Below, piece by piece: positions 1-9,808 of a stretch of 64,000 nucleotides of DNA. The notes beneath the pieces are model-generated. The model made no database searches. It worked only from the letters and a program-made list of their open reading frames with translations, and was not told the origin of the DNA. The stretch lies in the NCBI GenBank assembly GCA_963721175.1, contig CAVRIG010000014.1, positions 124,001-188,000 on the forward strand. The letters run 5' to 3'. This stretch comes from Aliishimia sp963721175. GTDB taxonomy: Bacteria > Pseudomonadota > Alphaproteobacteria > Rhodobacterales > Rhodobacteraceae. Each line of letters begins with the position of its first letter. The first letter of the stretch is position 1. The position numbers were made by a program, and so were the translations under genes.

Positions 1-2663
1 GCGCCATGCAGGCAGCATGATCGCCCCTGACGAAGGCGCGATTGCCGCGCTGTTCGTGGATCTCGGCCCGGCCCAAACCGGCGAGGCCGATGGAATCGGC
101 GATCTCCTCGGCGGCGTCCAGGGCTCGGTCCGCCTCCTCGCCGCGTCCCAGCCGGTGCAGGACAAGCGCCGTGCGGCACAGCATGGCGGCGCGCGTTTCA
201 GACCGGGTCGCGCGGGCGTGCGCCGTGCGGTAATCTTCCAGGGCCCCTGCCATGTCGCCTCTGGTGCGGCGGATGCTTGCGCGGCAGGAAAGGAGCTCGG
301 CACTCGCCTCCGGATCGCCGTCGCGCGCAAGTCCGGCCTCGATATAGGGAAACGCGGCCGAGAAGCGGCGCGCGGCGACCATGGCGTTCGCCGCCGCCGT
401 GGCCGCCTGCCCGGCATCCGCGTCATCCGTCGCCCGCAACGCGTGGTCGGCCCAACGCAGCGGATCGCGCGCCCGGAAATGCGCGGCGGCCCGGGCGTGC
501 CAGGCTTGGCGCGTCTCCTCCGGAATGGCTTCGTAGATCGCGAGGTGGACGAGATCGTGGCCGAAGGCCAGCCCGGCCGCCGTCTCGTGCAGCAGGTCGC
601 CACTTGGACGCAGCTTCGCGGTGGCGGGGAAGATCGCCGCGGCATCCGCGGGGTCGAAGCTCGCGCCCAGGATCGTGGCCTGCCGCAACGCATCCCGTTC
701 CGTTGCGGGCAGACGTTCGATCTGCTCCTGCACCAATTCCGCGACGCTCGAGGGCAAGGCGCCGTCGGTCCACTTGGACTCGAGCAGCCGGATGAGGAAC
801 AGGGGATGACCGGCCGCCCGTTCAATGGCCGCATCGGGAGCGCCGAGACCGGGCGCCACTGCGCGGACCAGTTCGCGCGCCGTGCCCTCCGGCAGGGGCG
901 GCAGCGTGATCCGCACCAGTCCGGACCGGGCGCGCACCGCCAGGCGGTGGTCGAGACTTCGGGCGATTCGGACGTTCGGTCAGCAGCAGGATGACCCGGC
1001 TGTCCTGCACCCGTTTCACGAGTTCCAGGATGAAATCGCCGGCACCGACGGGCCTCCAGTGGCAGTCCTCGATGACGACCAGCAGACCGGATGGCCCGGC
1101 CGCACGCGTCAGGGCGACGGCCAGAACATCGGCGATGCGCGCCTGCTGCGTTTCGGGGTCGAGCGCGCTCATCCGCAACTCCACCTCGTTTCCGACATCG
1201 GCATCGTGGAGCCATGACCAGATCGCCCGCTCCATGGGCGATGCGTCGGCGCCCGGATCCGGGGTATCCGGCACACCCGCCATGATCCGCTGCGCCAAGT
1301 GCCGCGGCCCGGGAGAGAAGGCCTCGAACCCCACTGTGGCGGTGGTCATCCCCGATTGGGCGACGCGGCGCGCGATTTCAGTCGCAAGGCGGCTCTTGCC
1401 GATCCCCGCCTCGCCCGCGAGGTGGATCGTCAGGCCGGTGCCCGCCCCCTGCGCGGCCAAAATCGCCGCCTCGACCTGCGCCAGTTCGGAATCCCGCCCG
1501 AGGATCGGCAGGTCGGGCCGCGCTCGCGTCGCGCCGGGCCGCAGCGATACCGCGCGCTGGCCCGGCTCGACGGCCAATCCGAGGCGAGGTGCGAGGTCGA
1601 AACTTACCAGGACATCGCCGGGCTCCGCCATCGCGGCCACACGGCGGGCGTGGACGAGAGATCGCGTTGGCGCGTCCTCCGAAGCGTCCGTCGCGATCAG
1701 TCCGAAGGATAGCGCCGGCCCCGAGTTGGCGGCGAGCAGAAGGGCGGTGTTCGAGACGTCGCGCAGCCGCCCGCCCGGGAACAGAAGCGCCATCTCGCCC
1801 GGTCCCGCTTCCAGTTCGACCGCGCCGTTGGCGCTGGCGGTTTCCCGGAGCGACGTCCAATCCGGCACCGTCTCCGTCTCCATGCAGAGCAGAAGAAGGT
1901 TTGCGCCGGGCGCAGTCTCGTCTTCGGCGGTCCCCGTCGGCTCCGGTGCGCGCGCGGGAGCGGCGACACCGATGCCCCGGCGAATGCGCTCGTAGAGCGC
2001 GCGTGTCTCGGGCTCTGGCGCGCTGTCCAGATCGCGCCGCAGCGCCGTATCCAGCGCCTCGTAGCGCGCCCGCACCGCCCCGCGCATCCCGCGGGCGGCA
2101 TCCAGTTGCATCAGCCGGCGGTGCGCCGCTTCGTTCAGCGGCTCGAGCCCCAGCAACTGGTGCGCCAGCGCCGCGGCCGCGGGGCTTTCGCCGACGCGAT
2201 CCAGCTCTCGCGACAGCGCGTCCGCGGCCAGCGTCGACAGCCTTGCCCGATGCTCCGCGATGGCCTGCGCGAGGTCGGAGGCTGTGGTGTCCAACCCGTC
2301 GAGGAACGGCCCCCGGTACAGGCGCGCGGCCTCGGCGGCGTCGTTGCGGGCCAGCGAATCGTGAAAGGCGTCGAGGTCGGTCTCCACGGCGAGGCCAAGG
2401 CGCAGATCGTCACCATCACTCTCGATCCAGCCGTCGCCTCCGGCGCGGCGGATCCGGGCCAGCGCCTGGCGCAGGCTGACCCGCGCCTGGTCGGTGTCGC
2501 TCGCCTCCCACAACAGCGCGGCAATTCGCTGGCGGGGCATGGTCCGATGGCGCGCCATGGCGAGGAGGCCGACCAGCATCCGCGGCTTGCGGGCGCTCAA
2601 CGGCACCCGTGCACCGTCCCGCGTCATCGCGCATCCGCCAAGACATTCGAGCCGGAGACTCAT
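1..2663 (-). CDS. SARP/BTAD-type transcriptional regulator with AAA ATPase domain (partial, frame-broken)
   Basis: A large signal-transduction regulator whose 3' end lies beyond the left edge. Order of domains: a short winged-helix DNA-binding region (about residues 1-90), a helical BTAD region (about 95-235), a degenerate nucleotidyl-cyclase-like region (about 257-375, with the EPGDVLVS type of motif) and an ATPase domain with Walker A GEAGIGKS near residue 420 and a Walker B-like LLVVIEDCHW near 540. TPR-like helices continue to position 1. The frame breaks near 966; removing one C from CGCCCGAAG restores an uninterrupted protein. The ATG at 2663 is preferred over the in-frame GTG at 2675. 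It is divergent from the short ORF and methyltransferase, so it may control them (inference). Ligand and targets are unknown. Confidence 0.8.
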
Positions 2664-2754
2664 GCTTTCACGCACCTTTCACGCGCGGACCCCCGGATGA
2701 TTTCACACCGGCCGGGCAGAAGTCGCCTCATCACACAATCGAGCGAGACGACCC

Positions 2755-2931
2755 ATGAACACCTTCAACACCAAACACCGCTCCGGCCGGCGGTCCGGAT
2801 GGACGCGGCCTTCCGGATGGCAGGGTCTGATCCGGCGCGTCTTCGGCCGGCCTTGCATCGAGCCCATCGATGAGGCGACGGGCCTGCCCCCGCGCAAACC
2901 GACCTTCTTTTTCAAACCTGATTTATGGTGA
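2755..2931 (+). CDS. Short basic hypothetical protein upstream of the methyltransferase
   Basis: A 58-codon ORF that reads MNTFNTKHRSG at the start and ends KPTFFFKPDLW. It is Arg/Trp-rich in its first half and contains a CIEPIDEATGLPPRKP stretch that looks like ordinary coding sequence. Its TGA (2929-2931) lies within 6 bases of the methyltransferase ATG at 2937 and overlaps an alternative ATG at 2925, the spacing expected for translational coupling. A weak GAGCGAG motif precedes the ATG. No family was recognised. It could be a real small protein, a leader peptide, or chance. Confidence 0.4.
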   Translation: MNTFNTKHRSGRRSGWTRPSGWQGLIRRVFGRPCIEPIDEATGLPPRKPTFFFKPDLW

Positions 2932-2936
2932 CCCAA

Positions 2937-3887
2937 ATGACGACCTATCGCAATAATCTTCCCCAGCTCGACGGCACGCTGCTGCTGACCGATTCCGGTC
3001 TCGAGACGACGCTGATCTTTCACGACGGCCTCGACCTGCCGGCCTTTGCCGCCTACCCGTTGATGGAAACGCCAAAGGGGCGCGAGACGCTGGCGCGCTA
3101 TTACCGCCGCCACATCGCCATCGCCGCCGATCACGGCACCGGGTTCCTGCTCGAAGCGCCGACCTGGCGGGCGAGCCGTGACTGGGGCGCCCAGCTGGGG
3201 CACGGGCCCGAAGACCTCGCCCGGATCAACCGCGCGGCGATCGGCTTCCTGTCCGACCTGCGCGGTGCGTCGAGCTCGGTCCGGCCCATGGTGATCTCGG
3301 GCAATATCGGTCCGCGCGGCGACGGCTACAGGCCCGACACCGCGATGACCACGGCCGAGGCCGAGGAGTATCATGCCGAACAGATCGGCTGGTTCGCCGA
3401 GACCGACGTGGACATGGTGACCGCCGTGACCCTGTCGACCGTGGCCGAAGGCGTGGGCGTGATCCGCGCCGCCACGAAGGCGGGGCTGCCGGTGGTCGTG
3501 TCCTACACCGTCGAGACGGACGGGCGCCTGCCGGACGGCACGCCGCTCGGCCGCGCCTTCGAGGAGACGGACACACGGACCGACTGCGCCACGGCCTACT
3601 TCATGGTCAATTGCGCGCATCCAGACCATTTCCGCGACGCGCTGGCGGCGGGCTCTGGCTGGCTGAAGCGGATCGGCGGCGTGCGCGCCAACGCCTCGCG
3701 GTTGAGCCATGCCGACCTGGACGAGGCCGAGGACCTCGATGCCGGAAACCCGGCCGAACTGGGCCGCGACTATGCCCGGCTGCGCCGTCTTCTGCCGAAC
3801 CTCGTGGTGCTGGGCGGCTGCTGCGGCACCGACCACCGCCACATCGAGGCGATCGCCGATTGCTGCGCGGCAGCCCACGCGGCCTGA
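2937..3887 (+). CDS. Homocysteine S-methyltransferase family protein
   Basis: A 316-residue TIM-barrel methyltransferase of the Zn-dependent homocysteine S-methyltransferase family (MmuM/BHMT type), expected to move a methyl group from a donor such as S-methylmethionine or betaine to a thiol acceptor. The zinc ligands are visible: Cys226 in VNCAHP and Cys295-Cys296 in GGCCGT near the C-terminus. The N-terminus LTDSGLETTLIFHDG is typical. The frame is intact and the length normal. The ATG at 2937 (MTTYRNN) is preferred; an in-frame ATG at 2925 would overlap the upstream short ORF. The methyl donor cannot be told from sequence. The gene is divergent from a SARP-type regulator and ends at a large palindrome. 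Confidence 0.85.
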   Translation: MTTYRNNLPQLDGTLLLTDSGLETTLIFHDGLDLPAFAAYPLMETPKGRETLARYYRRHIAIAADHGTGFLLEAPTWRASRDWGAQLGHGPEDLARINRAAIGFLSDLRGASSSVRPMVISGNIGPRGDGYRPDTAMTTAEAEEYHAEQIGWFAETDVDMVTAVTLSTVAEGVGVIRAATKAGLPVVVSYTVETDGRLPDGTPLGRAFEETDTRTDCATAYFMVNCAHPDHFRDALAAGSGWLKRIGGVRANASRLSHADLDEAEDLDAGNPAELGRDYARLRRLLPNLVVLGGCCGTDHRHIEAIADCCAAAHAA

Positions 3888-3890
3888 CCT

Positions 3891-3926
3891 TCGGCGTCGC
3901 CCGGGCCGCGGCCCGGGCGACGCCGA
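3891..3926. terminator. 36-bp perfect palindrome between convergent genes
   Basis: Positions 3891-3926 read identically on both strands: an 18-bp GC-rich half site (TCGGCGTCGCCCGGGCCG) followed by its exact complement. It begins 3 bases after the methyltransferase stop codon and lies about 85 bases before the end of the convergent ureohydrolase operon. The most economical role is a bidirectional transcription terminator or mRNA-stabilising hairpin. There is no strong T-tract on either side. Confidence 0.6.
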
Positions 3927-4011
3927 CAGCATGGTTCCTCGGTCCTCTGCCGAACAGATCCGAGCCGACTTGCCACATGCCGACCTCCGTCCGACCTGCG
4001 GACGATGCGCA

Positions 4012-4960
4012 TCAGCCCCTTGCGTGCAGAATCCGGCCGATGAGGTTGAGCAGCATCTGCGCCGCGAGGATCGCGGTGGTCCCGGTGCGGTCGTAATCCG
4101 GCGCGACCTCGACCAGGTCGAGGCCGACCACGCGCCCGCGCCGGACCAGCCCGGCAAGGAGCTCCAGGACCTCGTAATACAGAAACCCGCCATGCGACGG
4201 CGTCCCGGTGCCCGGTGCGATCGAGGGATCGAACGCGTCGATGTCGAGCGTGACGTAATACTCCACACCTTCGGGAACGCGGGCCAGCGTCGTCGCGATC
4301 CCCAATTTGCGGATCTGGCGCACCGACAGGATGTCCGAGCCCATCGCGCGCGCCGCGTCGTAGCCTTCCTTCGCGGTGGAGGAGACGTTGCGGATGCCGA
4401 ACTGCGACAGACCGGTGACATGCGCCTGCTCGGCCGCGCGGCGCATCGGGTTGCCGTGGCCGTGGCGCACGCCGTGCCGTTCGTCCACGAAATCCAGATG
4501 CGCGTCGATCTGCACGACATGGATCGGGCCGCGACCGGCGAAGGCGCGGATGCAGGGGATGTTGACCGAGTGATCGCCGCCGATCACCACCGGCATCGCG
4601 CCCGCCTCCAGCGACCGCGCGCACGCCGGCCTCGATATTGGCGTGGCTGGCTTCGGTGTCGGTATGGATGATGTCGGCATCGCCCATGTCGACGATGCGC
4701 GCGCCCTCGAGGTAGGTGACGTCGTCCTCGTGGTCATAGGCGCCCGCATGACCGAAGGAAAACAGCGTGGAGGCCTCGCGGATCGCGCGCGGCCCGAAGC
4801 GCGCGCCCGCGCGCCATTGCGTGCCGAAGTCGAACGGCGCGCCCAGCACGGCGACATCCGCGTCGATCGCCGACCAGTCCGGCACGTAGGGCGATTTGGC
4901 GAAGGTGGCGATGCCCACGAAGGGCAGGTCCAGCCGGCCGGTGTCGTAACCGTGGCTCAT
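4012..4960 (-). CDS. Agmatinase/arginase-family ureohydrolase A (one frame break)
   Basis: A Mn-dependent ureohydrolase that cleaves a guanidino group to urea plus an amine. Metal-binding motifs are in order: GGDHS, DAHLDF (preceded by HVVQI) and DIDAFDPSIAPG. It starts MSHGYDTG at 4960 and overlaps the stop of the upstream ureohydrolase gene by ATGA. The frame changes near 4620: the N-terminal third and the remainder lie in adjacent frames, and the joined product has the normal ~315 residues. As last gene of the operon it shares transcription with ureohydrolase B and the ABC importer. Agmatinase, guanidinobutyrase, guanidinopropionase and guanidine hydrolase cannot be separated by eye. Confidence 0.85.
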
Positions 4961-5974
4961 GCGCGCGGCTCCGGGATGGCGTTGCAGAACACCGGCGCGC
5001 GGCCCTTGGCGCGGGCGGTGGACGTGGCGGTCACGCAGAGGATCTCGAACAGGATGGAGGCGCCGATCCACGCGGTCGTGCCGGAGGGATCGAAGGGTGG
5101 TGAAACCTCCACCAGGTCGGCTCCCGCGATGTGGAGGCCGTCCAGTGCGCGCAGCATCTGCTGCGCCTCGAAGGGGGTGAAGCCGCCGATTTCGGGCGTT
5201 CCGGTGCCCGGCGCCAGTGCGGGGTCTATCCCGTCGATGTCGAAGGAGAGGTACGTCGGCCGGTCGCCCAGGATCGCGCGCGCCTCGGCGATGACGTCGG
5301 CGGAGCCGCGGGCGCGAAACTCCTCGATCGGCACGATGCGGATGCCGTTGGCGGCGGCGAAGGCACGATCGTCGCCATCGTAGGTGGTGCCGCGGATGCC
5401 GATCATGGACCATGCGTGCGGGGTCCAGCAGCCCCTCCTCCACCGCGCGGCGGAAGGGCGTGCCATGGGTGAGCTTCACGCCGCCGAAATAGCCGTCGAA
5501 GAGGTCCGTGTGCGCGTCGAAGAGAACGAAGCCCAGCGGGCCGTCCTTCGCCAGCGCCCGCAGCACCGGCAGGGTCATCAGGTGATCCCCGCCCAGCATG
5601 ATCGGGATCACGCCGCCGCCCCTCAGCGCGGCGAACTGCGTCTCGACCAGCTCCAGCGTCTGGGTGATGTCGGTGAGGTTCACCGCCGCATCGCCGAAAT
5701 CGGCGCAGCGGGCGGTGTGGAAGGGGGCGATGCGCGTGGCCTGGTTGACCATGCGGATCATGGTCGAGGCGTCGCGGAGCGCGCGCGGGTCCATGCCGGG
5801 CGCCGGGGCGGTTCGTGGTGCCGCCGTCGAAGGGCACGCCGAGGAATCCGATCTCGGCGCCTTCGGGGTCGTTCGGACCTGCCGGAGCGGCAGCCGCATG
5901 AGCGAGGCGATGCCGGCGAAGCGCGGCACTTCCAGCGCGGAAACGGGCAGGTAGGCAGGATCGACGGGGATCAT
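4957..5974 (-). CDS. Agmatinase/arginase-family ureohydrolase B (frame-broken)
   Basis: A second, divergent ureohydrolase directly upstream of A. Motifs seen are GVPFDGGT, LGGDHLMTLP, DAHTDL and DIDGIDPALAPG, all usual for the Mn-dependent ureohydrolase fold. Three frame changes occur (about 5876, 5800 and 5409). The last is repaired by dropping one C in GGTCCATGATC. The ATG at 5974 (MIPVDPAYLP) overlaps the stop of the deacetylase gene. Two unlike ureohydrolases side by side suggest either different substrates or a hetero-oligomer; this is inference. Confidence 0.83.
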
Positions 5975-6839
5975 GCGGGCTCTCCGGAGACGCTGTCGGT
6001 GCGGAGCATGGTCGCGATGCGCCGCCGCGTGCGCGCGCGATCTCCTCCATGGGCGCGAACCAGACGTCGCCGGCCTCCATGATGTCGTCGAGCCAGGCCT
6101 CCATCGCCGCCCAGCGGGCGAGGCGGCCGGTCAGGAACGGGTGCAGCACCGGCATCCAGAAGCCGCCGACCGCATGGGCGGCCTCGAACTCCTCCTGGAA
6201 GGCGCGGATGCCGTCGGAGGGGCCGCGAACCGGCATCAGGTAGCCGATCTCCTCGAAATGGGCGAAGGGCGGCCAGTCGTCGGTGCCCCAGTGCGGCGGG
6301 ATCTCGATCAGCTCGCCCTCCGGCGCCTGGAGCAGGTAGGGGAGTGTCGTCGGCCATCAGCGAGCTGTCGTAGAGGAAGCCTTCCTCGATCAGCCGGCCG
6401 ATCATCGCCGGGCGTGGCGTTGTAGACCGGCGCGCGGTAGCCGCGCGGCTTGCGGCCGGTCATGCGGACATGGGTGTCGAGCGCGCGGTGGAACAGCTCC
6501 GCCTCGCGTTCGTCCGAATGTGCCCATCGGATCCTCGTGGCGCCACGAATGGTGGCCGATCTCGTGCCCGTCCTCCAGGATCGTCTCGACCGTCGCGGGG
6601 TAGGTTTCCATGACCCAGGCCGGCATGAAGAAGGTCTGCCTGAGCCCCAGCCGGCGGTAGGTGTCGAGGATCCGCGGCACCGCGACCGTCGGGCCGTAGC
6701 GGCCCATGGAGACCGGCGCGAGCCGCAGGTGGCCGTCCTCGGGGCGGGCGTTGCGGATCAGGCTGTCGGCGTCGATGTCGAAGGTGATCGAGGCGGCGAG
6801 GCGCTTGCCGTCGGGCCAGGGAAGGGGGTGCAGAAGCAT
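5971..6839 (-). CDS. Polysaccharide deacetylase / allantoinase-like (PuuE type) hydrolase (frame-broken)
   Basis: A NodB-fold metal-dependent hydrolase. The characteristic FDIDAD near the N-terminus, DGHEIGHHSWRHEDPMG (the metal-binding H-x3-H type block) and GYRAPVYN are all present when frames are joined. About 289 residues, as in small cytosolic members such as PuuE-type allantoinases. No signal peptide is seen, which argues against a cell-wall substrate. Frame breaks lie near 6530, 6415, 6350 and 6035; the first three are each repaired by removing one base. It sits between SDR and ureohydrolase genes with ATGA overlap downstream, so it probably acts on the same imported nitrogen compound. 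Confidence 0.8.
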
Positions 6840-6851
6840 GGGTGGGCCCTT

Positions 6852-7520
6852 TCAGTGCATGGCCGCCCCGCCATCGGCGGAGTAGCATTGGCCGGTGACG
6901 AAGCTGGCGCGGTCCGAGGCGAGCCAGGCGATCAGCGCGGCGATTTCCTCGGGGCGACCGATGCGGCCCAGCGGGTTGCGCGTACTCCAGCGCCTGCTGG
7001 TCCGCGCTCATCGCATGGTAGCCGAGGAGGGCGGTGTCCACCGGGCCGGGCGCCACGGCATTCACCAGGATGTCGGGCGCCAGTTCGCGCGCCCAGGACC
7101 GGGTCATCGTGAGGATCGCGCCCTTCGTCGCGGCGTAGGCGGACGATCCGGCCCGCGCCCAGATAGGCGAGTTCCGAGGCGACATTGACGATCCGTCCGC
7201 CGCGCGGGATCTTCGGCAGGGCAGTCTGCGCGACCACGAAGGGCCCGCGCAGGTTGACGGCGATCTGGCCGGTCGAAATCGGCGAGCGGCATGTCCGCGA
7301 GGCACCCGTCGATCTGCACTCCGGCATTGTTCACCAGCACGTCGATCCGCGGCAGCGAGGCCAGCGCTGCAGCCACCGACGCCGGATCGCTCACGTCCGC
7401 CGTCAGATCGGCCCCCTCGAGGTCCAGCCCGTGCACCGTGAATCCGTCGGCACGCAACGCCTCGCAGGTGGCAGCACCAATACCCCGCGCGGCGCCGGTG
7501 ACGACAGCGTGCTTCACCAT
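6852..7520 (-). CDS. SDR-family oxidoreductase (frame-broken)
   Basis: A short-chain dehydrogenase/reductase with Rossmann motif TGAARGIG at the N-terminus, NNAG near residue 67, a Ser in the NVASELAY strand, and the catalytic Tyr-x3-Lys in SAYAATKGA. It ends VTGQCYSADGGAAMH, typical of the family. About 220 residues after joining. Frame changes near 7275, 7155 and 6975 are each explained by one extra base. The start at 7520 overlaps the stop of the next SDR. The substrate is unknown; the operon suggests a hydroxy or carbonyl intermediate of the imported compound. Confidence 0.8.
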
Positions 7521-8278
7521 GGCACTTCTCCGCGATCTATGCCCAGCGTCTGGCCGGTGATGTTGGCCGACGCGGTCGAGGCGAGAAAGACGAACGCCCC
7601 GGCGATGTCGGCCGGCTCCATCAATCCACCCGCGAGCGGCTGTGCGGCTGCGACGGCCTCAATCACCTCGCCTTCGGACTGGCCCGACCGCGCGGCCAGC
7701 ACGCGCGCCGAACGGATCGCGGCCTCCGTCCGGACCCAGCCGGGGGCCACGGCGTTGACGCGGATGCCGCGGGGACCCAGCTCCTTCGCCCAGGACTTGG
7801 TCAGGCCGATCACCGCGTGTTTGGAGGCGACATAGGCGGCGAAGAGCGGCTCTCCCACGCGCCCCCAGATCGAGGCGGTGTTCACGATGCGCGCGCCGGC
7901 TCCCATCTGCGCCAGCGCCTGTCCGGTCACGATGGCCATGCCCGTCACGTTGATGTCCATGATCCGGCGAAACAGCGCGACCGCCTCGAGCGAGGTGTCG
8001 TCGACCGGCGTGATCCGCTCCAGCCCGGCATTGTTCACCAGCACGTCCAGCGGGCCGATTTGCGCCAGTGCCGTGGCGACCGCTGCCGGGTCGGTCACGT
8101 CGGCCTGAAGGCCGGTGGCGCCGATCCGCGCGGCCGCGTCGGTGATCGCGTCATCCTCGGCCAGCGTCCAGACCGTTGCGCCGGCCTCGACCAGTGCCGT
8201 GGCGACGCCGAGGCCGATGCCCCGGCTGGCTCCGGTGACCAGCACGCGGCTGCCGGTCAGGGCATTGGGTGCGGTCAT
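7514..8278 (-). CDS. SDR-family oxidoreductase
   Basis: An intact 254-residue short-chain dehydrogenase. TGASRGIGLG is the NAD(P)-binding glycine motif, NNAGLERI the structural motif, and the catalytic triad is Ser (NTASIWG), Tyr and Lys (YVASKHAV). The C-terminal FLASTASANITGQTLGIDRG is standard. It starts 4 bases inside the end of the ABC ATPase gene and overlaps the following SDR by a few bases, so it belongs to the same transcript. Intact frame here contrasts with the neighbouring SDR. Confidence 0.9.
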   Translation of the reverse strand: MTAPNALTGSRVLVTGASRGIGLGVATALVEAGATVWTLAEDDAITDAAARIGATGLQADVTDPAAVATALAQIGPLDVLVNNAGLERITPVDDTSLEAVALFRRIMDINVTGMAIVTGQALAQMGAGARIVNTASIWGRVGEPLFAAYVASKHAVIGLTKSWAKELGPRGIRVNAVAPGWVRTEAAIRSARVLAARSGQSEGEVIEAVAAAQPLAGGLMEPADIAGAFVFLASTASANITGQTLGIDRGEVPW

Positions 8279-9051
8279 GCGGCGTCCTCCTCTTCCGATG
8301 CGGTGGAGCGGACGTGGTGCAGCAACTCGTTGCGCAGCGCGAAGAACTCGGACCCCTCGCGCAGCTCAAGCGTCCGGGACGGGCCGATGCGCGCGGTCAC
8401 GTCGATCTCGGCGAGGATGCGTGCCGGCCGGCGGGTGAACACGATCACCCGGTCGGCGAGGAAGGCGGCCTCTTCCACGTCATGGGTGACGAAGATCACC
8501 GTCTTGCGCTCCTCGATCTGGATGCGGCGCAGTTCGAGTTGCAGGAACTCGCGCCGCTGCGCGTCGAGCGCGCCGAAGGGTTCGTCCATCAGCAGGATGT
8601 CCGACCCTGCCGCCAGCGTGCGGGCGATGGCCACGCGCTGTCGCATCCCGCCCGAAATGCGGTTGGGCCATTCGTCGGCGAACGCCGTCAGCCCGACCAG
8701 GGCAAGGAAATGATCGACCTGTTCGCGCTTTTCTCCGGCCGTCAGGTCGCGCCGGTAGCGCATGCCGTAGGCCACGTTGCCGGCCACGGTCAGCCACGGA
8801 AAGGCGGAATAGGACTGAAACACCATGCCGCGCCGGCGGTCGGGTTTCGTCAGCGCCTCGCCGCGGAGCAGAATGCGGCCCGAGGACGTAGCCTCCAGCC
8901 CGCCGACCATGCGCATCAGCGTGGTCTTGCCGCAGCCCGACGGGCCCAGGAAGGCCACAAGCTCGCCCTCGGCCACGTCGAGGTCGAAGGGGTCCACGAC
9001 CTCCGTCTCGCCGTATCGCTTGGTGACCTGATCGAAGGAGAGATAGCTCAT
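8275..9051 (-). CDS. ABC transporter ATP-binding protein, nitrate/sulfonate/taurine (SsuB/TauB) type
   Basis: The 258-residue ATPase of an importer. Walker A GPSGCGKTTL, Q-loop FQSYSAFPWLT, ABC signature ISGGMRQRVAIA and Walker B ILLMDEPFGALD are all present. It starts MSYLSFDQVTKRY at 9051, overlapping the permease stop by ATGA; a longer upstream in-frame extension is the permease read in another frame. The family takes up sulfonates, nitrate/cyanate or pyrimidine precursors. Here the neighbouring ureohydrolases point instead to an organic nitrogen source (inference). Confidence 0.9.
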   Translation of the reverse strand: MSYLSFDQVTKRYGETEVVDPFDLDVAEGELVAFLGPSGCGKTTLMRMVGGLEATSSGRILLRGEALTKPDRRRGMVFQSYSAFPWLTVAGNVAYGMRYRRDLTAGEKREQVDHFLALVGLTAFADEWPNRISGGMRQRVAIARTLAAGSDILLMDEPFGALDAQRREFLQLELRRIQIEERKTVIFVTHDVEEAAFLADRVIVFTRRPARILAEIDVTARIGPSRTLELREGSEFFALRNELLHHVRSTASEEEDAA

Positions 9052-9800
9052 CGCGTCAGATACCCGAACCAGCGGCGATGCAGGGCGCGCACGATCTGGT
9101 CCGTGGCCAGCCCGATGATCCCGATGGTGACGACGCCGGCCATCACCTCGGGCGTCTGGAAGAACCGCCGCGCCTGCCAGATCACGAAGCCCAGCCCGCT
9201 GTTGGCGGCCACGATCTCGGCGATGATGAGATAGGTCCAGCACCATCCCAGCGTGATCCGCATGTTGTCGACCAGCGTGGGCAGCATCGCGGGCAGCGAG
9301 ACATCCGTGAGCCGCCGCCAGCCCGGCGCGCCCACGGTCATGGCCGCCTCGTGGTATTCGTGCGGCACCCGGCGCACGTCGTCGGCCACCAGCAGCACAA
9401 GTTGAAAGAACGTGCCCAGCCACAACAGGAAGATCTTGGTGCCCTCGCCCACGCCGAACCAGATGATCGAGAGCGGCACCAGCGCGGGCACTGGCAGGTA
9501 GCGGATGAAATCCACGATCGGCTCCAGCGCCGCGCCGACCGTTTTGAACGACCCCATGAGGATCCCGATGGGCACCGCCATCGCCGCCGCCAGCAGGAAC
9601 GCCGACCACACCCGCAGCGTCGAGACGCCGGCATGATAGAGCAGGTCGCGCCCCCAGATCATCGACCCCAGCGTGTAGAGGACCGTCGAGGGCGCAGGCA
9701 GGAACCTCTCCGACACGGCACCGCTGCGCGACACCGCCTCCCACACCAGCAGCAGGGCAAGCGTGCTCGCCGTGCCGACGATGACCTTCCGGCTGGGCAT
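9048..9800 (-). CDS. ABC transporter permease, SsuC/TauC type
   Basis: A 250-residue inner-membrane permease with about six hydrophobic segments, starting MPSRKVIVGTASTLALLLVWE. The coupling-helix region EYHEAAMTVGAPGWRRL matches the EAA loop of binding-protein-dependent permeases. It begins 9 bases after the stop of the substrate-binding gene and overlaps the ATPase gene by ATGA. It would carry the solute captured by the NMT1-type binding protein. Confidence 0.9.
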   Translation of the reverse strand: MPSRKVIVGTASTLALLLVWEAVSRSGAVSERFLPAPSTVLYTLGSMIWGRDLLYHAGVSTLRVWSAFLLAAAMAVPIGILMGSFKTVGAALEPIVDFIRYLPVPALVPLSIIWFGVGEGTKIFLLWLGTFFQLVLLVADDVRRVPHEYHEAAMTVGAPGWRRLTDVSLPAMLPTLVDNMRITLGWCWTYLIIAEIVAANSGLGFVIWQARRFFQTPEVMAGVVTIGIIGLATDQIVRALHRRWFGYLTR

Positions 9801-9808
9801 CGACGGGC

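Noticed and set aside
17..994. Long plus-strand ORF opposite the SARP-type regulator
   Set aside because: Composition is Arg/Gly-rich with no motifs; the minus strand carries the conserved ATPase regulator with TPR-like helices after one frame correction.
2703..4520. 605-codon minus-strand ORF across the methyltransferase and palindrome
   Set aside because: It joins an out-of-frame reading of ureohydrolase A to the antisense of the methyltransferase; no motifs of its own.
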